Of a DNA stretch of 64,000 nt, positions 9,202-17,960 are shown piece after piece. Source of the DNA: Mucilaginibacter sp. dw_454 (GTDB taxonomy: Bacteria; Bacteroidota; Bacteroidia; Sphingobacteriales; Sphingobacteriaceae). A model generated the notes under the pieces. The model was not told the origin of the DNA. It saw only the letters and a program-made list of their open reading frames with translations, and did not search any database. Within the stretch, counting starts at the first letter, position 1. Every line of letters starts with the position of its first letter. The stretch is taken from positions 1 to 64,000 of the forward strand of contig NZ_JAAVVB010000004.1 of the NCBI RefSeq assembly GCF_018449775.1. The letters run 5' to 3'. The translations under genes and the position numbers were made by a program.

Positions 9202-9618
9202 ATGGTTAAGAAATTAGGGGTAGTATTTGTATTGATTTTAAGTAGCCTTGCCTGCGGTAAAGCCAGCGACTATGTCCCTAATGTTTCGGTTAACTTCCAG
9301 ATGGCTTTGACAGACCCACGTTTAAATGCTTTGCATAACACCGGCGGCGCTGTACTTGTTAACGGCTATGGTGTAGCCGGCTTAATATTATACCGCAAAG
9401 CGGATGGAAGTTATGCCGCTTACGACCGTTGCAGCGCTTATTTGCCTCAAAACAAATGTGCTGTTACTTTAGACAATCCTTCGCTTACCTGCACCGACCC
9501 ATGCAGCGGTTCTAAATGGATACTGGAAGACGGTACTCCTACTAAAGCCCCGGCTATAAAATCATTGAAAGCGTATGCTGTAAATACCAATGGTTTTGAG
9601 ATATTTGTACAGAACTGA
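9202..9618 (+). CDS. Lipoprotein with a degenerate Rieske-like domain
   Basis: An N-terminal signal with lipobox SSLAC predicts a lipoprotein. The remaining 115 residues follow the Rieske [2Fe-2S] fold pattern, with a YxAYDRCSAYLPQ box and a DPCSGSKW box followed by DGTPTKAPAIKSLKAYAV. The two histidines of the normal C-x-H and C-x-x-H ligand pairs are absent (C-S-A-Y and C-S-G-S). It should therefore not bind an ordinary Rieske cluster. Such degenerate proteins are often labelled Rieske 2Fe-2S protein. The gene starts 5 bp after pheS and ends 5 bp before a TetR gene. The role is unknown. Confidence 0.75.
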   Translation: MVKKLGVVFVLILSSLACGKASDYVPNVSVNFQMALTDPRLNALHNTGGAVLVNGYGVAGLILYRKADGSYAAYDRCSAYLPQNKCAVTLDNPSLTCTDPCSGSKWILEDGTPTKAPAIKSLKAYAVNTNGFEIFVQN

Positions 9619-9623
9619 TCTGA

Positions 9624-10205
9624 ATGGAAGCCGATAAAATTAAAGATAGCATTAAACGTGCAGCGCAAGAGCTGTTTCGCAAATTTGGATACCATAAAAC
9701 CAGCGTAAACGAAATTGCCAAACGGGCCAAAATTGCCAAGGCTACTATCTATAAATATTTTGACAGCAAAGAGCACGTACTGCATACGCTGCTAATGGAT
9801 TATATCCGCACCAGCGTTGATGAGCTGATCCTGTCTAACGCGGCCGAAACCGACGAAGAAACCCACCTGGGTAACCTGATCATGAAAACCTGCAGATTGA
9901 GCTACACAGTCTGCAATGAGTTTATCGGTTGGGATTTCATTCGCGAAAGCACCAACTCTCAAGATTTTTTAAAAAATTTAAGTAATGAGTTAGAAGATTT
10001 GTTGCTGGCTTCTTTCATCCGCATCAGTGCTATTCGTAAAATTGAAAACTATCATCAGCGGATGCGCTTTTTAATAAAATGCAGCAAAAGCATCGTTTTC
10101 AGCTTCGCATTTACTTCGGTTAGCGATTCGGATGTGCGCAAAAACTTTGTATCCTTCCAAAAAGAAATATTGCCTTACCTGGTAAGGGCGGCTATTACTA
10201 TCTAA
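9624..10205 (+). CDS. TetR/AcrR family transcriptional regulator
   Basis: The helix-turn-helix occupies residues 15-50 (SVNEIAKRAKIAKATIYKYF), typical of TetR. The C-terminal ligand domain is not recognisable to a specific class. The length of 193 residues is normal. It is the third gene of a tight pheS-lipoprotein-TetR run. The usual divergent or adjacent target (efflux pump or fatty-acid gene) is not next to it, so the target is unknown. A weak AAACCTTA/TAAGGTTT hairpin at 10246-10268 follows. Confidence 0.9.
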   Translation: MEADKIKDSIKRAAQELFRKFGYHKTSVNEIAKRAKIAKATIYKYFDSKEHVLHTLLMDYIRTSVDELILSNAAETDEETHLGNLIMKTCRLSYTVCNEFIGWDFIRESTNSQDFLKNLSNELEDLLLASFIRISAIRKIENYHQRMRFLIKCSKSIVFSFAFTSVSDSDVRKNFVSFQKEILPYLVRAAITI

Positions 10206-10471
10206 AAATCAAGAATCATTTATTGTGAGCCAGGTACGCTCAGTGAAACCTTAAATGTGATAAGGTTTAGGTTATTCAATTTTACCGATAATCTTTGGCT
10301 TTGTCGATATATAATTCAAAAACAGGTATTTCTACGTGGTGTTGAATGTTAATGCGTTTGCTTTTCATAATGGGTGATCTATTTAAAAAAACTAAAAACT
10401 TTTTTGAACGTTAAACCATTAATCATATAGTTAGTCATAGAAATGTCTTGAAACTTAGTCATCTAGAAACA

Positions 10472-11251
10472 ATGAAAACAATAAAATTAGTTCTAATTGT
10501 ACCGATGTTGCTTTTTGCAATCTCGTGTAAAAAGGACAATAACAAAACCGCCGCCAACTCTAATATCTCTGTAGATGTTGCTGCTGATCTCACAGTAAGT
10601 TCGGTTGCTTCAAACTCGTTGGGTTTTGCAAGTGTGGCCGATAATATTAGTGCCAATGCGCAAGCCGTTAGTTCGGCAGGTAATGGCCAGGCAGTGAACT
10701 CTACAGCGCCTAACGCTGTAATCCGTCAAACATGCGGAAGTACAATATCTGATAGCTTAAGTTTTTCTGGCACCACAAATGCAGTATCAATTGATGCATT
10801 TTATAAATATTCTCAAACGTTAAACTGTAACAACGACAGTCCCGACAATCTGGCTAACGTGATAACCTTTCATGGAACGTTTGACGGCCCGCGCTTATCT
10901 TCATCTGTTTCAGGTACCTCTGCGGTTACCATCAGCGGCTTAGCAAGTAGCGCAAACAATTTTACCATAAACGGCCTTTACAGCCGCAAAGGGTCATTCA
11001 CTTCAAAAGTTGATGCCAAATCCAGCGGAAGCAGCGTGGTAGCTATTACTGTAACTAATGTTACGCTAAGCAAACCGGGCCGCGTTATTACGGGCGGCAG
11101 TGCAAATATTACTGTGTCAGGCACCGTACCTGCCGGTGCATTTAGCTTTAACAGCACCTTGGTATTTAATGGCAACAACCAGGCTACCCTAACTATAGGC
11201 GCGTCGGTATATATCATTAATTTACTTAACGGCACCTACACCAAGCAATAA
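10472..11251 (+). CDS. Ser/Thr/Asn-rich lipoprotein of unknown function
   Basis: The lipobox LFAISC about 20 residues in, followed by KKDNN, predicts a surface or periplasmic lipoprotein. The mature part (about 240 residues) is rich in S, T, N, A and V, with alternating beta-like stretches and only two further cysteines. No family recognised. The start was set at MKTIKLVLI (10472), because the TTG eight codons earlier adds charged residues that do not suit a signal peptide. A strong terminator follows, so it is the last gene of its transcript. Confidence 0.7.
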   Translation: MKTIKLVLIVPMLLFAISCKKDNNKTAANSNISVDVAADLTVSSVASNSLGFASVADNISANAQAVSSAGNGQAVNSTAPNAVIRQTCGSTISDSLSFSGTTNAVSIDAFYKYSQTLNCNNDSPDNLANVITFHGTFDGPRLSSSVSGTSAVTISGLASSANNFTINGLYSRKGSFTSKVDAKSSGSSVVAITVTNVTLSKPGRVITGGSANITVSGTVPAGAFSFNSTLVFNGNNQATLTIGASVYIINLLNGTYTKQ

Positions 11252-11274
11252 AGAAACTACCTCACTTACCTATG

Positions 11275-11314
11275 AAAAAAGAGACGCCAGGGAATTCCCT
11301 GGCGTCTCTTTTTT
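11275..11314. terminator. Perfect 40-bp palindromic terminator
   Basis: AAAAAAGAGACGCCAGGGAA is followed directly by its exact reverse complement, ending in six T. The loop has no extra bases, and the EcoRI-like GGAATTCC forms the centre. Ends the lipoprotein transcript. Confidence 0.92.
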
Positions 11315-11385
11315 GTTAGAAATCGTCAAAACGATTAAACACCACAAGATTACCGACTGATAATCAACAACATAAACCAACAATG

Positions 11386-11420
11386 TTCATTTTATTCATT
11401 ATCAATCATTATCGTTCATT
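11386..11420 (+). promoter_or_regulatory. Four (A/T)TCATT direct repeats with about 10-bp period
   Basis: TTCATT at 11386, TTCATT at 11395, ATCATT at 11405 and TTCATT at 11415 lie on one face of the helix, 55-90 bp before the XRE regulator start. The spacing is seen in the sequence. A role as an autoregulatory binding array is inferred. Confidence 0.4.
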
Positions 11421-11474
11421 GGCGAAATAGTTGCTTGCCATATTATAATTTTATAATACAAACTAAGCACTGTT

Positions 11475-11726
11475 ATGAACGTAGACAACCAATTACAAGC
11501 CGTAGCTTCCAACATCAGAAACAGACGTATTGATTTACACCTGTCGCAAGTACAGATGGCCGGACTCTTGAACATTACTCAAAATGCTTACAGCAAAATT
11601 GAAATGATCAAAACTAAAATGTCTGTAGAGCGTCTTTGTGAAATTGCAGAGATCCTAAAAATATCGCCGCGCCAGCTTTTGACAGTAAACATACTAACAA
11701 TGCACCCGGCAAAAAAAGCAAGTTGA
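11475..11726 (+). CDS. Small XRE-family helix-turn-helix protein
   Basis: The 83-residue protein is almost entirely one Cro/C1-type HTH (residues 8-65), with the usual LSQVQMAGLLNITQNAYSKIE core. No sensor or peptidase domain and no toxin gene is adjacent, so a plain DNA-binding regulator is the best call. Direct repeats with helical spacing upstream suggest it regulates itself. Antitoxin function was considered, but no partner reading frame is visible on either side. Confidence 0.85.
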   Translation: MNVDNQLQAVASNIRNRRIDLHLSQVQMAGLLNITQNAYSKIEMIKTKMSVERLCEIAEILKISPRQLLTVNILTMHPAKKAS

Positions 11727-11765
11727 GCTTTATTACCGGGCGCAATATATATCGTTAAGCTTATA

Positions 11766-12164
11766 TTAGCCTACCGTTGGCTTTGCTGTAAAAATGGTGG
11801 TATAGTACTTTATGTAAGCTATACATAAAAAGATATTCAATACTAATATACCAATGCCCATCGGCGCACCTGCAGGAGCTAATATGGTATGGAACAAGCA
11901 AATGTTTAAGCTAATTGGCAATAGTACCAATAGAAAGAAAGCGGTGTAACGATTAATTAATAAGAATATACCGCTTAAGATTTCAAGAACCTTCATGTAC
12001 TGGAAAAAATAACCAGAACCCCAAAGCCCGCCAGAAAAGGCCATAGCTTCTTTACTCATGGGAGGTTGAGCCATATGTAAAACTTGAGGGAAGAAGAAAT
12101 TCAGTCCAAATACTACAAAGATCAAACCCAGTAATATCCGGGCAATTAATACTGCAATTTTCAT
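11766..12164 (-). CDS. DoxX family membrane protein
   Basis: The 132-residue protein has four predicted membrane helices: 5-25, about 50-70, 72-92 and 100-122. The N-terminal pattern ARILLGLIFVVFGLNFFF is typical of DoxX/DoxD-like proteins, whose role in quinone or thiosulfate metabolism is not established for this subfamily. It is a single-gene unit with its own promoter upstream (12213-12245). Confidence 0.85.
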   Translation of the reverse strand: MKIAVLIARILLGLIFVVFGLNFFFPQVLHMAQPPMSKEAMAFSGGLWGSGYFFQYMKVLEILSGIFLLINRYTAFFLLVLLPISLNICLFHTILAPAGAPMGIGILVLNIFLCIAYIKYYTTIFTAKPTVG

Positions 12165-12212
12165 AATGTGGTGGTTTTATAAGTTAAACTAATAATTCAT
12201 TTTAAAGTTTCT

Positions 12213-12245
12213 CAAAAATACATGTTTAAACAAGTATTTTACAAA
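12213..12245 (-). promoter_or_regulatory. Promoter of the DoxX gene
   Basis: The minus strand shows TTTG (12242-12245), 21 nt and TATTTTTG (12213-12220). The predicted leader is about 45 nt. Confidence 0.6.
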
Positions 12246-12350
12246 TTGCAATGTCATTGTTTAGTTATATTACTGATACGGCGAAAAACAGTTAAAGGTT
12301 GATTGTTAATTTACTGTTAACATTAAGCTCGAATTACTATACTTGCCTTA

Positions 12351-13142
12351 ATGAAAAAACTTTTACTCCTTTCTATTTCGTGCTTGTATTTTTTCGCAGC
12401 ACAAGCACAAGACACTCCTTTATCAACCGCCAATGCCGGTAAAGTTTGGTCGTTATTATATCAACAGCGGGCGGCCGAATATAAGGCCTTATGCTTCCAG
12501 GCTTACAATATAGCTAAATTACGGTTAGACGAAGCTTTAAGGCATAAAGGCAAGAAGCCCCTGGCCGTGGTAACCGACATAGACGAAACCTTATTGGATA
12601 ACAGCCCGCTGGATGCAGCGCTGGCTATTAATAACCGTGAGTTTGATCTGAAAGCCTGGAAACAATGGACCGCTAAAGGTATTGCTGATACAGTTCCGGG
12701 GGCACCGTCATTTTTTAAATATGCAGCCTCAAAAGGTGTTGCGGTATTTTATATTACCAATCGTGATGAGGATGAACGCCCGGGTACCACCAAAAACCTG
12801 AAACTATATAACCTGCCTTATGCAGACAACCAACACATCATCCTGAAACAAAATACATCCAGCAAAGAAGCACGTCGCCAAGAGGTCTTGGTTAAATACA
12901 ATATCGTTTTATTATGTGGCGATAACCTGGCCGACTTTGACGCGTTGTACGATACTAAACCATCCGAAGAAAATCGCGCGGCAACTACCGAGCACTTAAA
13001 AAAGCAATTTGGTAGTAAATATATTGTGATACCAAACGCAGCTTATGGTGATTTTGAGAATGCTTTATTCAATTACAATTATAAGCTGAGTGGTGCGCAA
13101 AAAGATTCTATTATCAAATCATTGATTAAGGTTGACAGATAG
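12351..13142 (+). CDS. Secreted HAD acid phosphatase, 5'-nucleotidase e(P4) family
   Basis: A signal peptide (1-20, ending AAQAQ) is followed by a class B/C acid phosphatase domain of the HAD superfamily. The nucleophile motif is TDIDETLLDN (Asp76, Asp78). Later come YITNRDED and LCGDNLADFD, the usual metal-binding acid motif. Enzymes of this family remove phosphate from nucleotides or cofactors such as NAD breakdown products in the periplasm. The lipobox of the Haemophilus protein is not evident here, so it is probably soluble. A TATACTTG -7-like box (12338-12345) ends 5 nt before the ATG, another nearly leaderless start. Confidence 0.9.
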   Translation: MKKLLLLSISCLYFFAAQAQDTPLSTANAGKVWSLLYQQRAAEYKALCFQAYNIAKLRLDEALRHKGKKPLAVVTDIDETLLDNSPLDAALAINNREFDLKAWKQWTAKGIADTVPGAPSFFKYAASKGVAVFYITNRDEDERPGTTKNLKLYNLPYADNQHIILKQNTSSKEARRQEVLVKYNIVLLCGDNLADFDALYDTKPSEENRAATTEHLKKQFGSKYIVIPNAAYGDFENALFNYNYKLSGAQKDSIIKSLIKVDR

Positions 13143-13316
13143 TAGCGCGACGACAAGCCTGTTTTAACAAAAACGAAACAGGATGACGATTAACGTGTTA
13201 AATAGTGATTGAAGAATAGCTTGAGCTAAGGTAGATTTTATTGAATATATATTGATAATTTTATCCTAAGATTCTGATATGTCAGGATTGTTTCAACCAC
13301 TAATAACCGTATACCA

Positions 13317-14183
13317 ATGACAATTATCGAGAACCATCTTTTTAAGGTAGCCATCCGCAATCAGGGCGGCGAATTAACCTCGTTTTATAACAAAACCACA
13401 GGAGTTGAACACCTATGGCAAGCCGACCCAAGCGTGTGGCCATGGCATGCACCAAACCTATTCCCTATTGTTGGGCAATTGATAGACAATCAATTACTGG
13501 TTGCTGGGCAAGCTTACGAATTGCCGCGTCATGGCTTTAACCGTACATCGGAATTATTGTTATTACAATCTAACGAGGTGTCTGCCTGGTTCTCTTTGCC
13601 ATATTGCGAAAAAACGTTGGCAAAATATCCTTATAAATTTGATTTTCAAATCCATTACGACCTTATAGATGACGCTTTGCGCGTAACCTATAAACTGATC
13701 AACCTCGATAAAAAGCCTATTTACTTTTCGGTCGGCGGGCACCCGGCGTTTAACGTTCCGTTTAATAAAGGCGAGAATTATGAAGATTATTATTTGGAAT
13801 TTGAGGTTGATGAAAAGCTTAAGACTCATTTATTATCGACAGAGGGATTATTTAACGGAGAAACAGAGCCGGTAGCTACAGACGGCGGAAAGCTGCATCT
13901 TACCCGTGATATGTTTAACAAAGACGCGCTGGTATTTAAAAATTTGAAGTCGAGAGTGGTTAGCATCAAAAGCACTAAACATGATCAGACGCTTACAGTC
14001 GAATTCCCGCATTTTAATTACCTGGGCCTTTGGGCCAAGCCCGGTGCAGACTTTGTTTGTATAGAACCATGGCTGGGTTGTGCCGATAGTGTAGATAAAC
14101 ATGTTGACATAAGTGGAAAAGAAGCGATACAAAAATTACAAGTTGGCCATGTTTTTGAAGCCGCATTCTTTATTAGCATGTAA
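13317..14183 (+). CDS. Aldose 1-epimerase family protein (LacX/YphB-like)
   Basis: Galactose-mutarotase-like beta-sandwich protein. The conserved GGHPAFNVPF stretch (about residues 140-150) carries the catalytic His, and FPHFNYLGLWAKPG with a late ELGCADS-type motif (EPWLGCADS) is typical of the LacX subgroup. It probably interconverts sugar anomers in the cytoplasm. The length of 288 residues is normal. It is followed 12 bp later by a methyltransferase gene on the same strand, so the two probably form an operon. Confidence 0.88.
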   Translation: MTIIENHLFKVAIRNQGGELTSFYNKTTGVEHLWQADPSVWPWHAPNLFPIVGQLIDNQLLVAGQAYELPRHGFNRTSELLLLQSNEVSAWFSLPYCEKTLAKYPYKFDFQIHYDLIDDALRVTYKLINLDKKPIYFSVGGHPAFNVPFNKGENYEDYYLEFEVDEKLKTHLLSTEGLFNGETEPVATDGGKLHLTRDMFNKDALVFKNLKSRVVSIKSTKHDQTLTVEFPHFNYLGLWAKPGADFVCIEPWLGCADSVDKHVDISGKEAIQKLQVGHVFEAAFFISM

Positions 14184-14195
14184 CTCAGCCATTTT

Positions 14196-14957
14196 ATGAC
14201 CATAGCCCCTACTTTACGTTTCAGCAACCGTGTAAACAATTATGTAAAATACCGTCCGGGATACCCCGATGAAGTGTTAGATTTTTTACGACAAAAGGCA
14301 GGGCTATCGGCTGATTCAATTGTTGCCGATGTAGGCTCGGGCACAGGCATATTTACCAAATTATTATTAGATAAGGGCTACAACGTTTACGCTGTCGAGC
14401 CTAACGATGCCATGCGCAAAAGCTCGGTTGAACAATTAACCGACTTTGATAAATTTCAGGCAGTAAACGGCACTGCAGAAGAAACTAATCTGCAAGACGG
14501 TAGTGTTGACCTTGTAGTATGCGCGCAGGCGTTCCATTGGTTTGATCAGCAAGCTTGTAAGCCTGAATTTAAGCGGATATTAAAACCAAAGGGCCAGGTA
14601 GCATTGATATGGAACAACAGGCAAACAGAATATGATGCTTTTGCGGTTGGTTACGAACTATTGCTGCAAAAGCAAAGCTCTGACTACGCTGAAGTAAATC
14701 ATCGCAATATAACAGATGTAGATTTTACCAATTTCTTTAAGAACGGGAAGTATCAAACCGGAAAGTACCAGAACATCCAGGTTTTTGATAAGGAGGGGCT
14801 AATTGGCCGTGCATTTTCGTCGTCATATATCCCACCAAAAGATACAGAAGCCGGTCAGGCTTTTTTGGCCGACCTGACAGCGCTTTTTGATCAAAATCAG
14901 GCTGACGGCACTATTAACTTTGTGTACCAAACAGAGGTATATTTAGGAAAGGTATAA
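14196..14957 (+). CDS. Class I SAM-dependent methyltransferase
   Basis: The Rossmann methyltransferase fold is shown by motif I VADVGSGTGIFT (about residues 45-55), the acidic VEPN loop and the post-motif VVCAQAFHWFD, typical of the methyltransferase_11/25 group. The substrate cannot be predicted. The length of 253 residues is normal. The last codons overlap the left arm of a terminator hairpin, so the gene ends its transcript. Confidence 0.88.
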   Translation: MTIAPTLRFSNRVNNYVKYRPGYPDEVLDFLRQKAGLSADSIVADVGSGTGIFTKLLLDKGYNVYAVEPNDAMRKSSVEQLTDFDKFQAVNGTAEETNLQDGSVDLVVCAQAFHWFDQQACKPEFKRILKPKGQVALIWNNRQTEYDAFAVGYELLLQKQSSDYAEVNHRNITDVDFTNFFKNGKYQTGKYQNIQVFDKEGLIGRAFSSSYIPPKDTEAGQAFLADLTALFDQNQADGTINFVYQTEVYLGKV

Positions 14958-14992
14958 TAGCTTATCGCGATTATACCTTTCTTTTACTTTTT
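14948..14992. terminator. Terminator overlapping the methyltransferase stop codon
   Basis: AAAGGTATAAT (14948-14958) and ATTATACCTTT (14970-14980) pair perfectly, then CTTTTACTTTTT follows. The TAA stop lies within the left arm. It sits between converging genes. Confidence 0.8.
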
Positions 14993-17789
14993 AGAATAAT
15001 CCCAACTGCCCGGTGTCATCTATGTCAATGTCGTCCGGGTTGGTGATCTCAAAATCTATCTTCTTAGGTTGAGCTGTTTCTGATGCAGGTTCAGGCGCTT
15101 TCTCAGGCTTCTGCGCAACCGGAGTTTCTTCAACCAGCTCGTCGATATCATCCGGTGCATTTACTTCGGCAGTTGGCTCTTCATCAATTACATTTTTAGC
15201 CTCAGGAGTGATAACTATCTCTGTATCGGCTACCGAATCCGGGCTTGGATCCGGCACGTCGGCTTCATCATCATGTTCGGTTTCCAGGGTCACGCTTTGC
15301 ACCAAATGTACAGATAGGCGGTTACCCATGGCTTTCATCCCCTTTACGTCAATCAAATCGACCAGGTTAAGCTCAACAGTCTCTGGTATCTTTGTTGCAC
15401 CTTTCAATTGGTCAACCTTTACCACTACCTGCGATGCGCCGGAAATTACCACCATTTTCGACCCGCTTTCATCACTAATTATACTTGCTTGCTTACCAAT
15501 AGCTGTATTTTCGAATACAAAACGTTTGATGAGGTAGTTTTTAGATTTCCCTTCGTAATGCACCACCGAGTACACTTTTTCAGGATTATACTTTTCTATC
15601 ACCACCATTTTATCATCGAAATGATTGTTCAGATCGAAACTGGTTAGTTCGTAAATACCATTCGAGAACACGGTTAGGATACGATCATCGCCATCAAACT
15701 CTCCCAGGAATTTACCGCGGCCATCCACGTTCAGGCGTTTTAATATTTCGTCAAACCAAATCTTACGGCCTGCCAGCGTTGATAAGCCTTTACTTTTCAG
15801 AATGATTTTTTTAACCGGGTATTTGGTAATGATATTACCCATTGATCCGCGGCCTTTGATGGCCAGCTGTGCAAAGTCTTCATCAAACTGCAATTTCTTT
15901 AACTTGGCATGAGGTTTTAGTTGAACATTTACTACCTCGGCCTCGCCATTTGGGTTGGCAGAGAAGTAAAGTACTTTTGAACCCTTGCTACCTTTGGTCA
16001 AATCGTATTCCTTATCGCGGGTTACACCGGTCACGGCAAAACGTTTGATATAACTTACCCCACTGGTGCCATCTTTATAAACCATGTTATACACGGTGCG
16101 TTCATCGTTCTTTTTAAATACCGCAACGTGGATGATCTCTTTCCCCACAAAAACTTTTTCCTGCACTTTGGTGATCACGCAACGTCCATCCTCTCGGAAA
16201 ACAATGATCTCATCAATGTCAGAACAATCGCCAACAAAAGTTACAGATTCGTCTTTCTTTAAGCCGGTACCTATAAAGCCATCAATTTTGTTAGCATAAA
16301 GCTTAACGTTAGCCAACGCAACTTGCGATGCATCCACTTTGTCGAATGTGCGCAACTCGGTTTTACGCTCGCGGCCCTTACCGTATTTCTCTCTGAGTTT
16401 TTCAAACCAGTCGATAGTATATTCAACCAGATGTTTGAGGTGATTTTTTACGGCCTTGATCTCGTTCTCCAGGTTCTTGATCTGCTCATCTGTTTTCTTA
16501 AAATCAAAGCGGGTAATGCTGCTCATTGGTTTATCAATCAGCTTGCGGTAATCCTCGGCCAGGATAGGGCGATAGAATAAAGGTAAAAACGGATCAAATA
16601 AACGGTTTAGTACCACCAACACTTCATCAAAAGTGCCTGATGTTTCATAGTCAGGGTGCTTGTACATCCCCTCCTGGATAAAGATCTTAAGTAATGAGCT
16701 AAAGAAAATCTTTTCCATCAGCTCCTTAAGTTTTATCTGCAGCTCCTGCTTTAACAACTCTTTGGTAAAATGCGTGCTTTCGGTAAGCATGTCATTCACG
16801 CTCATAAAGCGCGGCTTGTCGTCCTGTATTACGCAGGTGTTTGGCGATATAGAAACTTCACAGTCAGTAAATGCATACAGCGCATCAATAGTTACATCCG
16901 GCGAAATACCCGGCGCCAGGTGAACCACAATCTCAACATTCTGAGCGGTATTGTCTTCTATCTTTTTGATCTTGATCTTACCCTTATCATTGGCCGATAT
17001 AATGCTGTCTATCAAACCACCTGTAGTAGTGGTGAAAGGTATTTCGGTAATTGCCAGCGTCTTTTTATCGCGCTCCAGGATCTTTGCACGTACACGTACA
17101 CGGCCCCCGCGCTGCCCATCGTTATAAGCCGAAGCGTCGGCCATACCGCCCGTTGGGAAGTCGGGCAGTAAATTAGGGGTTTCGCCCTTCAGAACCGCTA
17201 TCGAAGCATTTAATAACTCTATGAAATTATGCGGTAAGATCTTGGTAGCTAAACCTACAGCAATGCCTTCTGCTCCTTGCGCCAACAGCAACGGAAACTT
17301 AACAGGCAGCGTAATAGGCTCTTTATTACGACCGTCATAACTAGCCTGCCAAATAGTAGTATCTGCATTAAAAACAACCTCTAAGGCAAATTTCGACAAG
17401 CGCGCCTCAATATAACGTGGGGCCGCCGCCGAGTCGCCGGTTACCGGGTCGCCCCAGTTTCCCTGGCAATCTATTAATAAATCTTTTTGGCCAATCTGCA
17501 CCATGGCATCGCCAATGGAAGCATCGCCATGCGGGTGATACTTCATGGTATTACCAATAACGTTGGCAGCTTTGTTAAAGCGGCCATCGTCCATTTCTTT
17601 AAGCGAATGGAGGATACGGCGCTGCACGGGTTTTAAGCCGTCATTAATATGCGGAACGGCACGGTCAAGAATTACATATGATGCATAATCCAGGAACCAG
17701 TTTTCATACAGTCCGTCGAGTGAGGTTACGTTGTGTATTTTTTCGTCTTTGTTATCAGGTGTCGCGTTTTCGTTCAGATCTTCACTCAT
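14991..17789 (-). CDS. parC: DNA topoisomerase IV subunit A
   Basis: Type IIA topoisomerase breakage-reunion subunit, which decatenates chromosomes with ParE. The winged-helix region KPVQRRIL, the quinolone region HPHGDASIGDAM and the catalytic tyrosine in APRYIEARL (Tyr126) are present. The C-terminal beta-pinwheel is followed by about 110 acidic, disordered residues (many D, E, P). The protein ends GQLGLF, which resembles a sliding-clamp binding peptide. The 932 residues and divergence from GyrA (no GyrA box) support ParC in a Bacteroidota setting. parE is on the same strand, four genes upstream, not adjacent. Confidence 0.9.
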   Translation of the reverse strand: MSEDLNENATPDNKDEKIHNVTSLDGLYENWFLDYASYVILDRAVPHINDGLKPVQRRILHSLKEMDDGRFNKAANVIGNTMKYHPHGDASIGDAMVQIGQKDLLIDCQGNWGDPVTGDSAAAPRYIEARLSKFALEVVFNADTTIWQASYDGRNKEPITLPVKFPLLLAQGAEGIAVGLATKILPHNFIELLNASIAVLKGETPNLLPDFPTGGMADASAYNDGQRGGRVRVRAKILERDKKTLAITEIPFTTTTGGLIDSIISANDKGKIKIKKIEDNTAQNVEIVVHLAPGISPDVTIDALYAFTDCEVSISPNTCVIQDDKPRFMSVNDMLTESTHFTKELLKQELQIKLKELMEKIFFSSLLKIFIQEGMYKHPDYETSGTFDEVLVVLNRLFDPFLPLFYRPILAEDYRKLIDKPMSSITRFDFKKTDEQIKNLENEIKAVKNHLKHLVEYTIDWFEKLREKYGKGRERKTELRTFDKVDASQVALANVKLYANKIDGFIGTGLKKDESVTFVGDCSDIDEIIVFREDGRCVITKVQEKVFVGKEIIHVAVFKKNDERTVYNMVYKDGTSGVSYIKRFAVTGVTRDKEYDLTKGSKGSKVLYFSANPNGEAEVVNVQLKPHAKLKKLQFDEDFAQLAIKGRGSMGNIITKYPVKKIILKSKGLSTLAGRKIWFDEILKRLNVDGRGKFLGEFDGDDRILTVFSNGIYELTSFDLNNHFDDKMVVIEKYNPEKVYSVVHYEGKSKNYLIKRFVFENTAIGKQASIISDESGSKMVVISGASQVVVKVDQLKGATKIPETVELNLVDLIDVKGMKAMGNRLSVHLVQSVTLETEHDDEADVPDPSPDSVADTEIVITPEAKNVIDEEPTAEVNAPDDIDELVEETPVAQKPEKAPEPASETAQPKKIDFEITNPDDIDIDDTGQLGLF

Positions 17790-17892
17790 TACTTACAAAA
17801 AATTATTTGGATTGGTAAAGATAGTTAAATGTGCAAATCTGTCGATGCCGGATTGCCGTGATTTTATACACATTTACTACGTTTTACACGTT

Positions 17893-17936
17893 AAAAACTA
17901 AGGCTGATGCTATTACCTAAAATAACATCAGCCTTA
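17893..17936 (-). terminator. Terminator of the CotH-like gene
   Basis: On the minus strand a 16-bp stem (TAAGGCTGATG...CATCAGCCTTA, one mismatch) is followed by GTTTTT. It lies 25 bp past the CotH-like stop and before parC. Confidence 0.8.
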
Positions 17937-17960
17937 AAGCTTATAAAAGAAATAACGCGG

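Noticed and set aside
9447..9785. 112-codon antisense frame over the Rieske-like and TetR genes
   Set aside because: Crosses two genes with good coding features and has no recognisable product.
11275..11314. Insertion-sequence end suspected from a perfect 40-bp palindrome
   Set aside because: The structure is A-run, GC stem, T-run right after a stop, which is a plain terminator. No transposase or second copy is visible.
11475..11726. Antitoxin of a toxin-antitoxin pair
   Set aside because: No toxin-like frame lies next to the XRE protein. The neighbours are a DoxX gene and a lipoprotein gene.
16770..17171. 133-codon open frame opposite parC
   Set aside because: Antisense to highly conserved ParC sequence, with no recognisable family.
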